Below the pieces are notes generated by a model. It ran no database searches, was not told the origin of the DNA, and saw nothing but the letters and a program-made list of their open reading frames with translations. Below, one piece after another: positions 1-11,437 of a stretch of 64,000 nt of DNA; the first letter of the stretch is position 1, and each line of letters begins with the position of its first letter. Source of the stretch: Ophioderma brevispina (lineage: Eukaryota > Echinodermata > Ophiuroidea > Amphilepidida > Ophiodermatidae); the NCBI GenBank assembly GCA_023653785.1, contig JAMKCH010002971.1, forward strand, positions 1-64,000. The letters are read 5' to 3'. A program made the position numbers and the translations under genes.

Positions 1-255
1 GCTATTCCTTTTGCTCTATGAGGTGAAACTGATAGTGGAATTGGCCCTTGTGAATGGTTACGGTGTGATGTATAGCTTGATAATGTGCTATGATTGAGGT
101 GCTTTGACCTATATGAATATCATTCAGTGACTCTGAGAGTATTGTCAGGTGTTTAGCTTGATCAGTGATGTTTAAGGAAAATCATTATAAATAATGAGTA
201 TGCAGGCAAGCTCATTTTCTACTTTTCTTAGACATAAAAAATTGGGGCCATTCTT

Positions 256-2079
256 CGTCACGTTTGTGACCGAAAAATGGGAAATTTGTTTTCAACCCAA
301 ATGCTGTTTTGCCAATATAACCAATCTGTTATACTTTATGTATAATGAATAACCTTTAGACCAATCCCAACTAAAAATAATTTCCACATTCGCCAGATTG
401 GATTTTATTTTGTCATGAGGGGCCAAAAAATAAAGGCTTGGCACGTTCTTGTGACCTCAGACAAAAAAAGGGTTTTTTGAAATTCAAATTCAACTGTTAA
501 ATTCTGTGAATATTGAGTACTTACATTCTTATGTTTATTTCAGAAAGAATTGTTATTTTGGCATTACAAACAATGTTGGTAATTAAAGCAATATTAGCAC
601 ATTTTTTTGAGGGCACCCCCAATTTCAAAAAATTTGGGATTTTTACACGGTGCATTGGTAATGACTAGTAAAACTATACTGTGAATGGTCAGCTCGAAAA
701 TGTCTATGTGCAACAAAACGAAGGAATTGTGTACTAGAATATTATTCTCGGGGATCCCCATAAAATTCAACGGCTGCTGGAACGGCCCCTTCCAATGTGA
801 AATAGCCGGGGAAATAGCGCCATGTAAGTGTCTCCGCTCATCCATTAGTGGTTTTAATAGTTCGGGCATCAAGTTGGTGCCACCTCGAGAAAATAAACCT
901 CTATTTCATCTGGACGGACATAAAAGTAGCATTCCAGCTCTGCCGTTAAGTCCAACCTGGGATCCCATTCTATTACAAAATCGATTATTTTGTGATAAAC
1001 TACGCATTGTTTTCGCATTGTCGTGCGCAGGTATAGTTCCAGACAATTACCAACTTAAAACTGTGCAAAAATTCCAATTTGAAAATTGGGGGCGCTTTCA
1101 AAAAATGTGCCCAATATTGCTTTTTTAAAAGTACATGGCAAACTTAATGGTAATTACCAATTTTATTCACTGACGTACGTCACGTGGTGGACATAGTGGG
1201 TTACGTGTGTGACATCTTCATTGACTTATAATACAAAATTGATGACCATTGTTAATAATGTGCACCAAAAATGAAGTTTTAATCAAATCTTGTGTATTTC
1301 CATATTCTCACATTTTAAACACTTTCATTACATTCCATCAGTAGTAACTGCAAAGAGGCAATGCTACTCTTAGATGCCGAGTTCCTGTGTTGAATAGTGG
1401 CAAGTCTGCTAAACGTGCAACTTACCCCAAACTTTCAAAGACGCATGGAAATCAAGTTTTAACCAGTCTTTAATTAAAATTAATTAATTTGTATTTGATT
1501 AAATAATGTTCGGGTTTTTTTTTATTTAACTGATAATAAACAGTTAACACTGCTACCTTCTCAATAGAGACCAGAAATTTATAATCCTTCAAATCTAAAT
1601 GGTGAGTGGCGGCACGTGTGTGACAGTAATTAGCACATCAATAACCTTTTTTAAAGAGGAAAGATCTAAACCATTTCTTTTGTATAGGGGAAGATACATA
1701 TCAACTGGCTTTTGGACATGAAATATGAAACATTACTGAGACATGGTTTTCTAGTAATAAAAAACTTCTTTATTTTTAGGTCACGTGTGGGACATACCAA
1801 AGTCCAATTATATGCGCTGTTTAATTACTTGTCTATTTCCTATAAATTTTTTATTTTTTCAACATAATTTTGAAAATTGGGAATCCATGCAATACTTTAG
1901 GCAGTATTTCAAACAAAATGAAACTATTTCATATCAACTAAAGAAGCAAAATGGTGTAATAATCCACTTTTTATCCCAAAATATTAAGACGTTCATCAGC
2001 AAAATGAGGGTGTTTGGAGTTTGACCATATTGTTTAAAATATCATGGCAGAACTTGAAGGATGATTACGTGTATGATGT
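256..2079. other. Recurring CACGTG-like motif region
   Basis: A motif resembling TCACGTGTGTGACAT recurs at about 258, 441, 1180, 1201, 1612, 1781 and 2065. Three sites (1180, 1612 and 1781) contain a full CACGTG E-box. A perfect 12-bp palindrome, TGACGTACGTCA, lies at 1171-1182. The spacing is irregular, so this is not a clean tandem array; it may be a decayed dispersed repeat. No gene was recognised here. Confidence 0.4.
583..1128. mobile_element. TTAA-flanked MITE with long imperfect TIRs (family F)
   Basis: The element is bounded by TTAA at 583-586 and 1125-1128. The left end begins AGCAATATTAGCACATT. The reverse complement of the right end gives AGCAATATTGGGCACATT, after a slightly longer T run. 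The similarity continues inward for about 90 bp, including a shared CCCCCAATTT block and a TTGGTAAT block. A 147-codon ATG frame (685-1128, +) and a 92-codon antisense frame (594-872) lie inside and use TIR sequence, so I treat both as chance frames. TTAA target duplications are typical of piggyBac-type transposition. No transposase is present. Confidence 0.7.
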
Positions 2080-3355
2080 AAGAAATTTTCAATACCATAA
2101 CTTTCATTTTTTATCAAAAAGTACTTTTTTGAAGAATTTCCAATTCTGTGAACTTGGCATGTACCTATTTTCTCCCCTTTGATAGTATTCATATTTTTGT
2201 TCTTTCAGGAAAAAAACATTTTTATTGAAGGTTATTTACCTATGTAGTGTTTAGGTTCATTTGTGAACCTCAAACTACAGTGGCAAGTAGATACATGTTG
2301 GTTTGGCCTGGCTAGTTTAGCCCTATGGCATAACAAATGAAAGATTGGATTAGCGAGCAAAGCCATATCTCTAGTTGCCACCTCCTTCTGATCATTGTTT
2401 ACTCTAATAGGCCCATGTGTGCTAGGCATTAACTTGTAAGACACCTGTTGCTCCCTTTTTCTGTGCCATAGTCCTACCCTGTGGTTAGGACTGAAGCATG
2501 GCTCCATGATCATAATAATGTTTCTTCAACGCATTTTAAGACTTACACTGCTGAGGAAATTTGTCAACTTCAAAACATTTGGTAACTCACCAAGTTTCTT
2601 AAATAAACTTCTTTTTCCTTAGCTAGGCACAACTATGGGCTATTTCAAACGAATACCCCACCCCTTATGGAAAGCACTGGAGGCCCCCAAAAAGTATATG
2701 CAGTTGAAAAGTAAATTCCTATTTCAAATCTGACAGCCATTTTAGCTTCCATTTCAGTAAGATTTGGCTACCTTTCAATTCAGCGACAAATCTGAGAGAA
2801 ATTCCACTTGGCCTTTTCATAATATGGTAATTCTAATTTGCCTCATTAACACCCTTCCATTGCAGTTTTGGCAAATAGGATAGTGGTCAACTGGAGAGGG
2901 ACAAACCCATTGTAATAAAATCAAAGATTCTGCTAGGGGCCATTGTTCCCCTCTTCTGCTGGTTTATGACTGAATTTAAAAGTGGAACACAAGTGAACAT
3001 GGTAATGATAGTGCTAATATGCTGCAAATGTACATATCACTGTGTAATCGTTTGACCCCCGTTCAACTTTCTTTTTTTTTTTTATGGCCCATGGGTCTGT
3101 TGCTTCATGTTTATATATGTGGCAGAAATGATATCAGTATGATCCCCCCATCTGGTAATGAATAACAAATACTCAGTTGGATGGCCATTCCTAATTCAAG
3201 TTAGGATCGCACATCATCTATCATGATGTGGGTTCTGCCCTGGGCCTACTGTATGTCTGCACACTTTGTAGGTCAGTGTGTGCTGCAGGTGAACTACGGC
3301 TCTTCCAGGAATAAATTAATGTAGAGAATTCAACAAATTGATATGGTGCTTCGTA
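1129..3355. other. AT-rich stretch without recognised gene
   Basis: No coding exon, RNA gene or clear transposon was recognised. A 93-codon antisense frame at 2232-2513 resembles no family I know. A T homopolymer occurs near 3072-3082. The CACGTG-like motifs in the first part are described separately. Confidence 0.5.
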
Positions 3356-3895
3356 TTAAAGGGATAAGCAGCGCTTTTTGCTGATCCGAAACATTAAAAA
3401 ATCCTAAAAATTTGTATTTTTGGTATTTTTGTGACTGACATGTATGTGCTAACATAACCTGCAAGTGTTGGCTTGAAATCTGTGTATTAACACAAGCATT
3501 ACTTTTATCTGCTTCTGTATTTCTATGTGCCGTATCAAAATTCCGACTTGAGATCAAAAAGCCTTTCCTTGTGAATATCCAGTATTTTAAGCGTAATATT
3601 GGGCACCATGACTGATACAGTTTGCCTCAGCACACAACATTATTGATCTTTGTTTATTCCATTCTTGGTGTAACCGCAATCAGCTGTTTTAGTGTGTAAT
3701 TTTGAGATGTCAATCGTTGTGCGGGCAGCTGTATGACAAATTTCCTGAAATACTTCGTTTTCACTATTTTGTGGTTTTTGTTTCAATTCGAGTAGTTATA
3801 TGGAATTGTAACATACTTATCTTTGTAATTTGTAAGCTAAACAATGCCTTTCCACATTTTTCAATCTCTCCGCAATATAGCTGCTTATCCCTTAA
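3356..3895 (+). mobile_element. TTAA-flanked MITE, family E, copy 1
   Basis: The TTAA flanks are at 3356-3359 and 3892-3895. The left terminus AGGGATAAGCAGC is matched by the right terminus GCTGCTTATCCC. A second copy lies inverted at 34799-35356. Shared internal blocks include a segment around 3510-3560 (CTATGTGCCGTATCAAAATT here, with a counterpart near 35170) and the stretch 3690-3750. No open frame is conserved between the copies, so the element is non-autonomous. Confidence 0.8.
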
Positions 3896-4421
3896 TCATC
3901 TATTGGGATCTACAATCCTGAGAAAATCACTGGGAACATTTAATGACATCACGTTGTGTTTTAATTCAGATAAAATACATTTTTCCCCCCTGACATTTAT
4001 CAAACTTAATATAGTGCTTTAAAAACACCTATCATATACAACTCTGGATAAATAAATGTTGAATATTTGTATAAGCTGGGAAACAGAACATTAATTCCCT
4101 CCCTGCCAGTCAATGTTGTGAACCATGAAACATACTGAAACATATTGGTGTTCTCAATTGTGGCACAGATAATGTTTAAATCAGGTGTATTGCGGTTTCA
4201 TTCCTGGAGGAAGTTGAAATCAGTCAATATTTGGGCAATTAGTAGTGTATTTAAATGGAAGGGGGCCCTACCATAACGTGGTAGGCTTAGACTGCATATT
4301 CGTGACGTTGCCACGTCTGGGATATGAAAGTATAGATAAGTACTACTACAGTTGTGTACACCAAGTGAGATTTTGGTTTGTATCCTAGAAGTCCGATATT
4401 TTCTAGTCACCCACAGTGTTA

Positions 4422-4540
4422 GGTACCTACAATCAGAGTATGAATCTGGCTGTCTCTAGATAGTGGGTACCCCATAGTCCACCAGAAGTACACGTGGTGT
4501 ACCTACTATATGGTGTATATACCAGGTACGCCAGACTTAG
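4422..4540 (+). repeat. Degenerate tandem-repeat unit flanking LINE 1 (distal part)
   Basis: This unit contains CTCTAGATAGTGGGTACC, then AAGTACACGTGGTGTACC and a CCAGACTTAGGAAT tail. The same units recur at 7495-7927, on the other side of LINE 1. The array was therefore split by the LINE insertion. The near-palindrome AGTACACATGGTGTACT sits in each full unit. Confidence 0.7.
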
Positions 4541-4980
4541 GAATACAATACAATACAATACAAACGGCATTTGATATATAGCGCCTTCTCAAAACCAGGT
4601 CAAGCGCTTTACCAAACTAATAGTATTACTAATTTAGCCTAAGAACTAAGTACTACAACAGTTTGTAAAAGATGAACCATGATCATAGTACTTAACATCC
4701 AACTATAAATAAAAAAAACAGCTGCACAATTAAAATCATGTGAGGCAAATACACAAAACAAACTAATTTAAGGCACACGATCAACTCTTAGGAAATAGAT
4801 GGAATTTTAGATCGCCAATTTCTTAAAAGTAACAATGGACTTGGAGTGCGAACAGAGATAGCAAAGTTGTCCATAGGCTAGGGGGCCGCATTGCTGAAAC
4901 CCCTGTCCCATGCCCTTTTCGTGCAGGAACAGTGAGGGCGTCTTGTTATCTGCAAATCGCAATCCTGGCCTGCCAGGAAT

Positions 4981-5271
4981 TTACAAAGAGAGGTATTCGT
5001 GGTATTCGGACAAGTAAGACGGAAATGCCCTTGTAAGGAAGAAGCATAAGCTTAAAGTTAAAGACAACGCGCTCACTAATTTGTAGCATGGAAGCTCTTT
5101 CAAGGGTGTGGCTGGTGTCCTTTTATCAGATCTGGACACCAGCCTGGATTGCGCTATTCTGCAAAATCTGAAGTTCACTCTGATCTCTGGCGACATTCCA
5201 TACAAAAGCGAATTGGCATAGTCAATGTGAGATACAATCAGTGTAACGACGAGATGATGACAACTCATCAA
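4981..5271 (-). pseudogene. LINE 1 reverse transcriptase C-terminal (thumb) fragment
   Basis: The frame contains HIDYANSLLYGMS, AQSRLVSRSDKRTPATPLKE and FPSYLSEYHEYL. These match the DYCNSLLYG, AARLV..ITP.L..LHW and APSYLSELL blocks found after the RT palm of CR1/L2/Jockey LINEs. The usual LHWLP box has decayed (LPCYKLVS). The fragment is closed by stops and is not functional. Confidence 0.85.
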
Positions 5272-5615
5272 TGTGATAAAGCGGCGGATCCGGTAAATAA
5301 TTGCGAAGGTGGAAGTTAACCGACTTAATGATGACCTTTACATGTTCAGTCATAGACTTGTCTGATCAAAACACGACACCAATTTTCTAATGCCGAGGAC
5401 CGTGAACATCCACTGTCCCCTGACCTGATGGTAATATGCTTTGCATGCAACTGTGTATAGGATGGACCATGCGGATGAAAAATTCTGTCTTTTCATCTTC
5501 AATTTGAGTTTGTTACAGCGCATCCTCACTGATTTCATCAATACACAGAGAGAGTGTCTTTTACAGCATGTTTGGCATCACCATAATCTTGTCAAATTTC
5601 AATAGAGCTGCACAT

Positions 5616-6015
5616 CAGCAGCATACATGTGGTAAGTGTCATATTTGGCTTCCGGATGATTGATGCGATTCAGTATGTGTACATTATGACAAAGAGAGGC
5701 CCGACCACAGAACCCTGAAGGAAGACCGAAAGGTCGAGTGATGCTTGTGTGAAATTGCATCCCCAATGCGCAGACGAAAGAGCGGTTCTGCAGGTAATAC
5801 CGAATCCACTGTACGGCAGTACCTGAATTTTGAAAGTATCACGGAACCTATCCCAAAGACTGGTCAAGACAACAGTATCAAAAGCTGAAGAAGATCTAGC
5901 AAGCACAATAGACGCCTTAATGTTGTTAATTGCCTTGAGGGATCTCGTCTTGACCCTCAGAAGTGCCTTTTTCAGTGCTGTGTCGTTCTTTGTACGCTGA
6001 CTGAAACTTCTCAGT
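5616..6015 (-). pseudogene. LINE 1 reverse transcriptase palm fragment, catalytic box mutated
   Basis: Minus-strand reading gives TALKKALLRVK, SSAFDTVVLTSLWDRFRDTF and LQGSVVGPLFVIMYTY. These correspond to the TETALLRV, SAAFDTVDH and PQGSVLGP.LF.IYT motifs of LINE reverse transcriptase. Further on, at about 5616-5627, the catalytic YADD box reads YAAD: the first aspartate codon is changed, so this copy cannot be active. The upstream 26 residues of the longest ATG frame (to 6092) come from the inserted MITE, not from the LINE. Confidence 0.85.
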
Positions 6016-6355
6016 TTAACAGGTGCAACAAGAGATTTTTGAGGCACACCAAACTGTGTCATAATGTAAATTTCATGTAGATTAACACTCATAGAGTTCT
6101 TCTTGTATTTAGCTACAGAATGTCTTAAAGAGAGAAAAAATGTAATTTTTGTTTGCTTATATTCATATAAAACTAGGTTAATTTCGTATTTGCTCTTACA
6201 AAATTAGAATTTAATTTGTTTTACCAATAAACATTTTCAGCTTAATACTTTCAATGGGGATATTTTTTGAATGGAAAGCTTTACAACAGGGCAACAAATC
6301 AGTACCTTTGATTTTTAGGGAACATGATATGTGAAATCTCTTGTTGCACCTTTAA
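6016..6355. mobile_element. TTAA-flanked MITE, family B, copy 1, nested in LINE 1
   Basis: The TTAA flanks are at 6016-6019 and 6352-6355. The terminal inverted repeats are AGGTGCAACAAGAGATTT on the left and, on the right, GATATGTGAAATCTC followed by TTGTTGCACCT. The insertion splits the LINE reverse transcriptase between the INNHLVSNDL block (right side) and the TALLRV block (left side). A second copy is at 59359-59686; both share the CACATATC and TTTGCCCTG-type internal blocks in the same order. Confidence 0.85.
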
Positions 6356-6520
6356 GTCATTTGAGACAAGATGATTGTTTATCTGGGCACTCACTTTTTC
6401 TCCTGAACTTAGACCCGCACGAATATTTGACACAGTCGATAGTTTTTGAGTCACCTCTTTGTCTATGGAAGGCTTTTTGAGATGGTTGTACGGCAGCTTA
6501 CGGAGCTTCGCTGGGAACAT
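6356..6520 (-). pseudogene. LINE 1 reverse transcriptase N-terminal fragment
   Basis: Minus-strand reading contains LSTVSNIRAGLSSGEKVSAQ followed by INNHLVSNDL. It fits the YRPVSNLPFLSKVIEKVVA and QLNDHLTSNDL region at the start of LINE reverse transcriptase. The last residues before the stop belong to the adjacent MITE. It continues the 5616-6015 fragment across the MITE insertion. Confidence 0.75.
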
Positions 6521-6910
6521 AAATACCAGGCGGATAGAACTTGTTAATGATCCGTGCTTAATGGCTCAGCCAGAGTTGCGACATTCTCCTTCAAGTAAAC
6601 ACAAAAACAAATGGAATGGTGTCTAAGGAACTTGATTTTGATGGAGTGACATAATCACCTGGTTACCTATTCAACAGTGACTGGAGTAAACTATGCATTG
6701 GAACGGTATCATCAAGTATTGTCCACTTGGATCATTCTGCGGTTAGACCTGGATAATTATCAACGTCCCGTCTGATTTGGTATACATGTCGCTGAAAAAC
6801 ACTGGCAATGAGGCTAATTAGTTAATAGCTGAATTACAGTTAGGAGTTGTTTAGTTTGGGGTTCAGAAGCTTATGTCCCAGAGTAGCAAACATGGATGGT
6901 TGTGTGTTAG

Positions 6911-7168
6911 CTATTTTACATTTTCTCTGTAATAAAACCTCCTAGATGATGATGAGTTTACAGGAACTGCTGATGTACAGTGTAGCATCCAGAGTTGACA
7001 TATTCGAGTTTTTACCCCATTTTCTCTTAAACGTCTACGTTTCAAGTCGGCATCATCGATATCTTTATTAAACCAATGTGGACGTGGTCTAAGAATGCGG
7101 GAACGCTGTGGAGGAGGTGCATGGGAATCGAGTCCACCAATGAAAGACTCCTCAAATTTACAAAGCAC
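6911..7168 (-). pseudogene. LINE 1 endonuclease-RT linker fragment
   Basis: The frame contains RILRPRPHWFNKDIDDADLK followed by RRRLRENGVKTR. This matches the PWF...I..AK..RRRLERKWRKT linker between the AP endonuclease and reverse transcriptase domains of CR1/L2-type LINEs. Further upstream (7200-7420) the minus strand has decayed endonuclease blocks in broken frames. Confidence 0.75.
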
Positions 7169-7494
7169 CTATCAAACTGAGCCCTCACGAAGTCAAGATG
7201 CAATGGATTGAAATGGCATTTGAGAAAGAGTCCTTGTCAATATTCTTTATATTCTGAGGGTGCACATAGTTCTCATGGGTGGTGATTTCTGGCTGCTAAT
7301 GTACAGTTATCAAACGATGATCAGAGCCTAGCCCAGAAAGAGGTACCACCCAGCAACTAATCAATCTCAAGACGAGATATGATCAGGTCAGAGTGTGACC
7401 ATCTTTAAGGGTAGGGCCATAGATATGTGCATGAAAACCATTAGCAGCCAGAATCTCCCAAAAATGAATAAGACTCCGGTTTAGCGGGGAGGTC

Positions 7495-7927
7495 ACCATG
7501 TACGTGAAATCACCAGAAGTATATCACGGATCTAAGTAGTGGTACCCATAGTCACACTTGAGGTATACATGGAGTACTTCACCTTGTTAGGATGTCAGGA
7601 ACATGTGTATCTAGACAGTGGTGTACTCAATATCACAACAGAAGTACACATGGTGTACTGACTATATGTGTATAACCAGGACACCAGAGTTAGGAATCTT
7701 CACTGTGTATCTAGATAGTTTTTACCCATAGGTCACACTTGAAGTATACATGGAGTACTTTGCCGTATTAGGGATGTTAGATTGACTGTGTATTAGTCAG
7801 GGGTTATCCATACTCACACCATAAGTACACATGGGTACCTACTTAATGGAGTACACCAGAGCAGGAATTTGTTACACTAAGAAGTATACAGGGAGTGTTA
7901 AATCTCGTTAGGATGTTAGGAATCTAG
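7495..7927 (+). repeat. Degenerate 84-98-bp tandem repeat (proximal part)
   Basis: About four to five divergent units start with GTGTATCTAGATAGT or similar (for example 7604, 7702, 7786). They contain AAGTACACATGGTGTACT or AAGTATACATGGAGTACTT, and then a TTAGGATGTTAGGAAT-like tail. The same family continues at 4422-4540 beyond LINE 1. Confidence 0.75.
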
Positions 7928-7957
7928 CTAGCTTTCTAACTGAAGTTAGAAAGCTAG
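7928..7957. repeat. Perfect 14-bp inverted repeat (hairpin)
   Basis: CTAGCTTTCTAACT at 7928-7941 is followed by a 2-nt spacer and its exact reverse complement at 7944-7957. It closes the right end of the degenerate tandem array. It could be cruciform DNA or a tiny fold-back remnant. Confidence 0.85.
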
Positions 7958-9851
7958 ATATTAATTTAGGGGTTCTTCATATTCCTGCCAGAAATACAAA
8001 GGGGAGTGTACTCAACTGGAAAAAAATGACAGTGCTTTTGACTTTTCTCAGTCAGTGAAATAGTGGTCATAGCATTAATTGCAGACATGATTGAAAGTGC
8101 TGACATATAGCTTGCATTTAAAGCCAGTGCGTAGATGAGACAGAAATAGGCCGTCGAATGTGTCGGTGTTGTCACTGAATCATTGAAGCTAAGTACACAT
8201 GGCTTGCATCAGACAAGATGCCATCAAATAACAATGGAATTGTATAAAAGAGGAAATTAGGCTTGTGGGTTCAAGTATTAGATGACCTTGCTTGAAGTAA
8301 ATAATTCAAACTTTTAAAAGATGATATTGATATGAGCAGATTCTTTTTATCTGAAAATCAACAAAAGCTTGTCTGGTAATTCCATGCTGATAAATGTATC
8401 AATAACTGACAAAACAAAATGTAATGAATACTTCCCCAATAACTGATTTGAGTGAATATCAGGCTTCTTAAAATAGGTGGAATTTGTAAAAAGTCTGTAT
8501 ATTTTTACCTTAGAGTAAAAATGGATGCATCATTATTCAACTCTGTATATTGGCTTTGATCCCTAGAATAAGTGAAATGGATGTATTTTGCACTCTTTCA
8601 AATGATGCTGAGTTCCTCTGTCATAAGGCCAGTTGTCATTGTAATGATAATGTAATCCCTATGAGTCCATGAAGTTTCTGTGGGTCCAGTAACTTCATTC
8701 ATAACATATGCAGACAGTTGAACTCTTTGCTTCATGATACCCAGAACCACCAGCTTAAGTTCTTGTTTTGCACATGCCTGCAGCTCATTGAAACTGGTTT
8801 TGGTGAATGAGTGTATTATGTTTTGTGGTGAATGCCAAAATTCTCAACGCAAATGAAGTATGCACACTGAAACAACAACAAACAATATGAAACCTTACGA
8901 TGTCAGGCAAACAGCGCAGGGCCAAGAGGTCGCTGGTTGCATTTCATCACTCTGTACACAAAACCTATCACCTCAAATTTCATGGGTGATGAACCAGCCC
9001 AAGTTTCGAGAGACCAAATTAAAGTGGATGTTAGCTTGGATGAGGAGCTGAGGCTATGGTTATGGCTGGGAATAAACCTTACCATGCCATAGGGAATACT
9101 AACATGACTAAGATAGTATTGTTAACAGGTGTTGCCATGTTCCAGCAGTGTCAGGACAGAGGAGGGGTTCAACATTCCCAGAGATGCATGTTTTTTATAT
9201 TTTTTACAATACAAGTCAGTACTCAGGTGCCAGGGCATGTGCTTTGTAAAATGTTTGTAAAGGATGCACCAATATTAACTGTGGGGGTGGGTAATTGGGA
9301 TCAAGCAAAACTTTTTGTTGTAACTCTTCTGCCCAAAGTGGTACAATTGTCTTGTTAGTTTTTATGTTGCCAACTATTAACTGGCTCATTGCCTTTTTTT
9401 TTGGCGAGGGTAGCCTACGGGCTACCCGCATTCTATTCGCTTTGGGTTTGAACCTACTTTTCAATAGGCAAGTGGTTTCATGAAATATTCGTGCCTTATA
9501 TCCTCTAAAACAATCTAGATTGATAGTTTTATAAGATTGTGGCGATTTTACGTCTATGAATATGTGCTCAATAAGATTGGCCCAGCGAAAACATGAACGT
9601 ACATTTAGAACAGATATTATGTTCAAAGAGTAGAATAAAAGCGATCACACTTCCACACATGCTACCTGTCGTGAGCGCTTTGAAACTAAAAACCACCGGG
9701 GTAACACTAAAATAAAAACATGATATAGAGGCGTAACAGTCACAGGGGGAATGTGCCATCAATCCCAAATTAGACATCGCCATTAGCTTAACAGTAAAAA
9801 ATGAAATATTGACGAAAATTAATGAAATTAGTATATGTTGTCACGGAATAT
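7958..9851. other. AT-rich stretch without recognised gene
   Basis: No supported exon or RNA gene. A 136-codon antisense frame (9216-9626) has no recognisable domain. It overlaps a small hairpin (GGGTAGCC, 4-nt loop, GGCTACCC, about 9405-9424) that resembles a transposon end. Confidence 0.45.
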
Positions 9852-9854
9852 TTT

Positions 9855-11035
9855 TTGTCCCCCCCCCCCCGCCGCACCTAAGTTCCGGACGGCGACTATG
9901 AAATGGGCTTCCGTCCGTCCGTATGTTCTGTATGTCCGTATGTCCGTAATTCTGTAAGAAAAATGTTAACCCTGGATTCCCGTGATAAAAATGTTAACCC
10001 TGTATGCTGTATCTTTGAAACGATATCTCGGGCACACAAAATTCCTTTCGCTCATGGAAGTGCAATCATGTCCCTGCATCGTTCTGCGATTTGCAAGTTT
10101 GTGGATTAGCGGCTTAGGATGCAAATGCAAGTCTACATTAATATGCATACTTAATTATCACTGAAACGGTTAACATAAGATATGCAAAATTCTTCTTTTG
10201 CCACATGAAGTAGATCTTGGCATGATTGTTTTTTTCGCGCTTTGAAAGTACTTGATATAGCGGCTTAGGTATGGCAAATGAGCTAATTAATATGCGTAAA
10301 TGTCATGTATTTGACTGAAACAGTACATCATATATGCAAATTCGTTTGCCCCATATGAAGTACACTTTTGGCATGCATTGTTTCGCACTTACTTTGAAAG
10401 TGCACGATGTATTGGCGGCTTAGGTATGCAATGAGCTAATTAAATAGGCACAATTAATGTTTCGGCGGAAACGGTAACAATCGGATTTTCAAATCCTTTT
10501 CCTTCGCTACCATGAAAGGCTTATCCATACAGTCTTTTGTGTGAAATGATATTGCGGTTTTAAGTTTATGGCGGGTTAGTATGTAAATGAGCTAATTAAA
10601 TAGGCGCAATTGATGTTTCACTGAAACGGTACTTCAGATGTGCAAAATTCCTTCGCTACATGAAAGGTTTATGGGCCATATACATCTTTTGTGTGAACAT
10701 GATATGTGCGTTTTAAGTTATGCAAAATGTCCCATACTTTCTTCCTTACCATCAAGCTGCAATTTATCTTACACAACTTTTAAATAAACTGGTGCTAATT
10801 CCAATACGTCATTTCTTGCATGCATATACTCCACTTCGCACTCATACTTTCCACTGCACTTACTAATCTTTCTTCTTCACTCCACTTCCATTCTGACATT
10901 GCATTGTTTAAGTGGGGTGGTCTAGGGGTCTCGAGTTAGGAGTGTGGTGTGCAATTCAGTTGTCACTTCCAAATGATCGCGAAATTTCGGTGGGGAACAT
11001 CATTTTACGCATCGCGTAAATGAGTTCGCCTTGTT
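9855..11035. mobile_element. Non-autonomous element with five ~153-bp internal repeats
   Basis: Internal repeat starts are near 10009, 10159, 10314, 10463 and 10618, each with a TGAAACGGT-like motif. Each unit then has a GCAAAATTCCTT-type block, a TTCGCTACATGAA block, and a GGCTTAGGTATGCAAATGAG followed by CTAATTAA block. The left part has GTTCCGGACGGCGACT and reiterated CCGTCCGTATG. The right end has TTTTACGCATCGCGTAAATG (an internal 7-bp hairpin) then TTCGCCTTGTT. That right end recurs at 54285-54342, so it is a dispersed terminus. The class is not certain; a DNA element with an internal tandem array is my inference. Confidence 0.55.
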
Positions 11036-11056
11036 ATTTTTATTTTATTACAGGAT

Positions 11057-11075
11057 TGCTGTTTAATAAACAGCG
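11057..11075. repeat. Short palindrome TGCTGTTTAATAAACAGCG
   Basis: An 8-bp inverted repeat (GCTGTTTA, 1 nt, TAAACAGC) lies between the preceding element and the TTAA MITE. Its function is unknown. Confidence 0.6.
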
Positions 11076-11097
11076 TCTTTAAATCCTTATGAGTGCA

Positions 11098-11437
11098 TTA
11101 AAAGGTGGATGGCCCGAATTAAGGATTGAAAGTTTTATCTTGATAGATCGGCCTTCACCACCCAAAACCCCATCTGTAAATTTTTCGCACCAATATTTCA
11201 ATCCATTGTCTGGAGAGCTAAAAACGTGATTTTGTAAGCCCAAAGTACTAATGTAAAGTTAATATTGGGCACATTTTCGCTCATACTTCCAAACCAAATA
11301 TCCTTTTGCCCCAATATTTCACAGGGCTAAATGAGAAAAAAAGTAGCTCTCTTCTGATACCCAAAGTTGACTACTTCCGGTAAAATCCTGGGCTTCTGGA
11401 ACGAGGCTATTAGCGATCGGGCCCATGGGACCTTTAA
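11098..11437 (+). mobile_element. TTAA-flanked MITE, family C, full copy
   Basis: The TTAA flanks are at 11098-11101 and 11434-11437. The left end is AGGTGGATGGCCCGA and the right end CGGGCCCATGGGACCT, giving imperfect terminal inverted repeats. The right end recurs at 31063-31097 and, inverted, at 54974-55110. No coding capacity. Confidence 0.75.

Larger units (their letters stand above)
4541..7490 (-). mobile_element. Decayed CR1/L2-like non-LTR retrotransposon (LINE 1)
   Basis: This antisense LINE is broken by stops and frameshifts. Its 3' end is an (ATACA)n tail at 4541-4563 beside the GCGCTATATA-type end common in CR1/L2-like LINEs. Reading from the 5' side on the minus strand: the last part of the endonuclease (a GHTLDLIISR-like motif near 7400 and SDHRLI near 7320), a linker rich in RRRLRE (6911-7168), reverse transcriptase, and the C-terminal thumb. 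A MITE (6016-6355) interrupts it. The domain order and motifs are seen in the sequence; the clade assignment is inference. Confidence 0.85.

Noticed and set aside
685..1128. 147-codon ATG frame as a gene
   Set aside because: It lies wholly between the TTAA ends of a MITE, reads through its right TIR, and resembles no protein family.
9216..9626. 136-codon antisense frame as a gene
   Set aside because: No domain, no conserved motif, and it overlaps a hairpin-bearing repeat.
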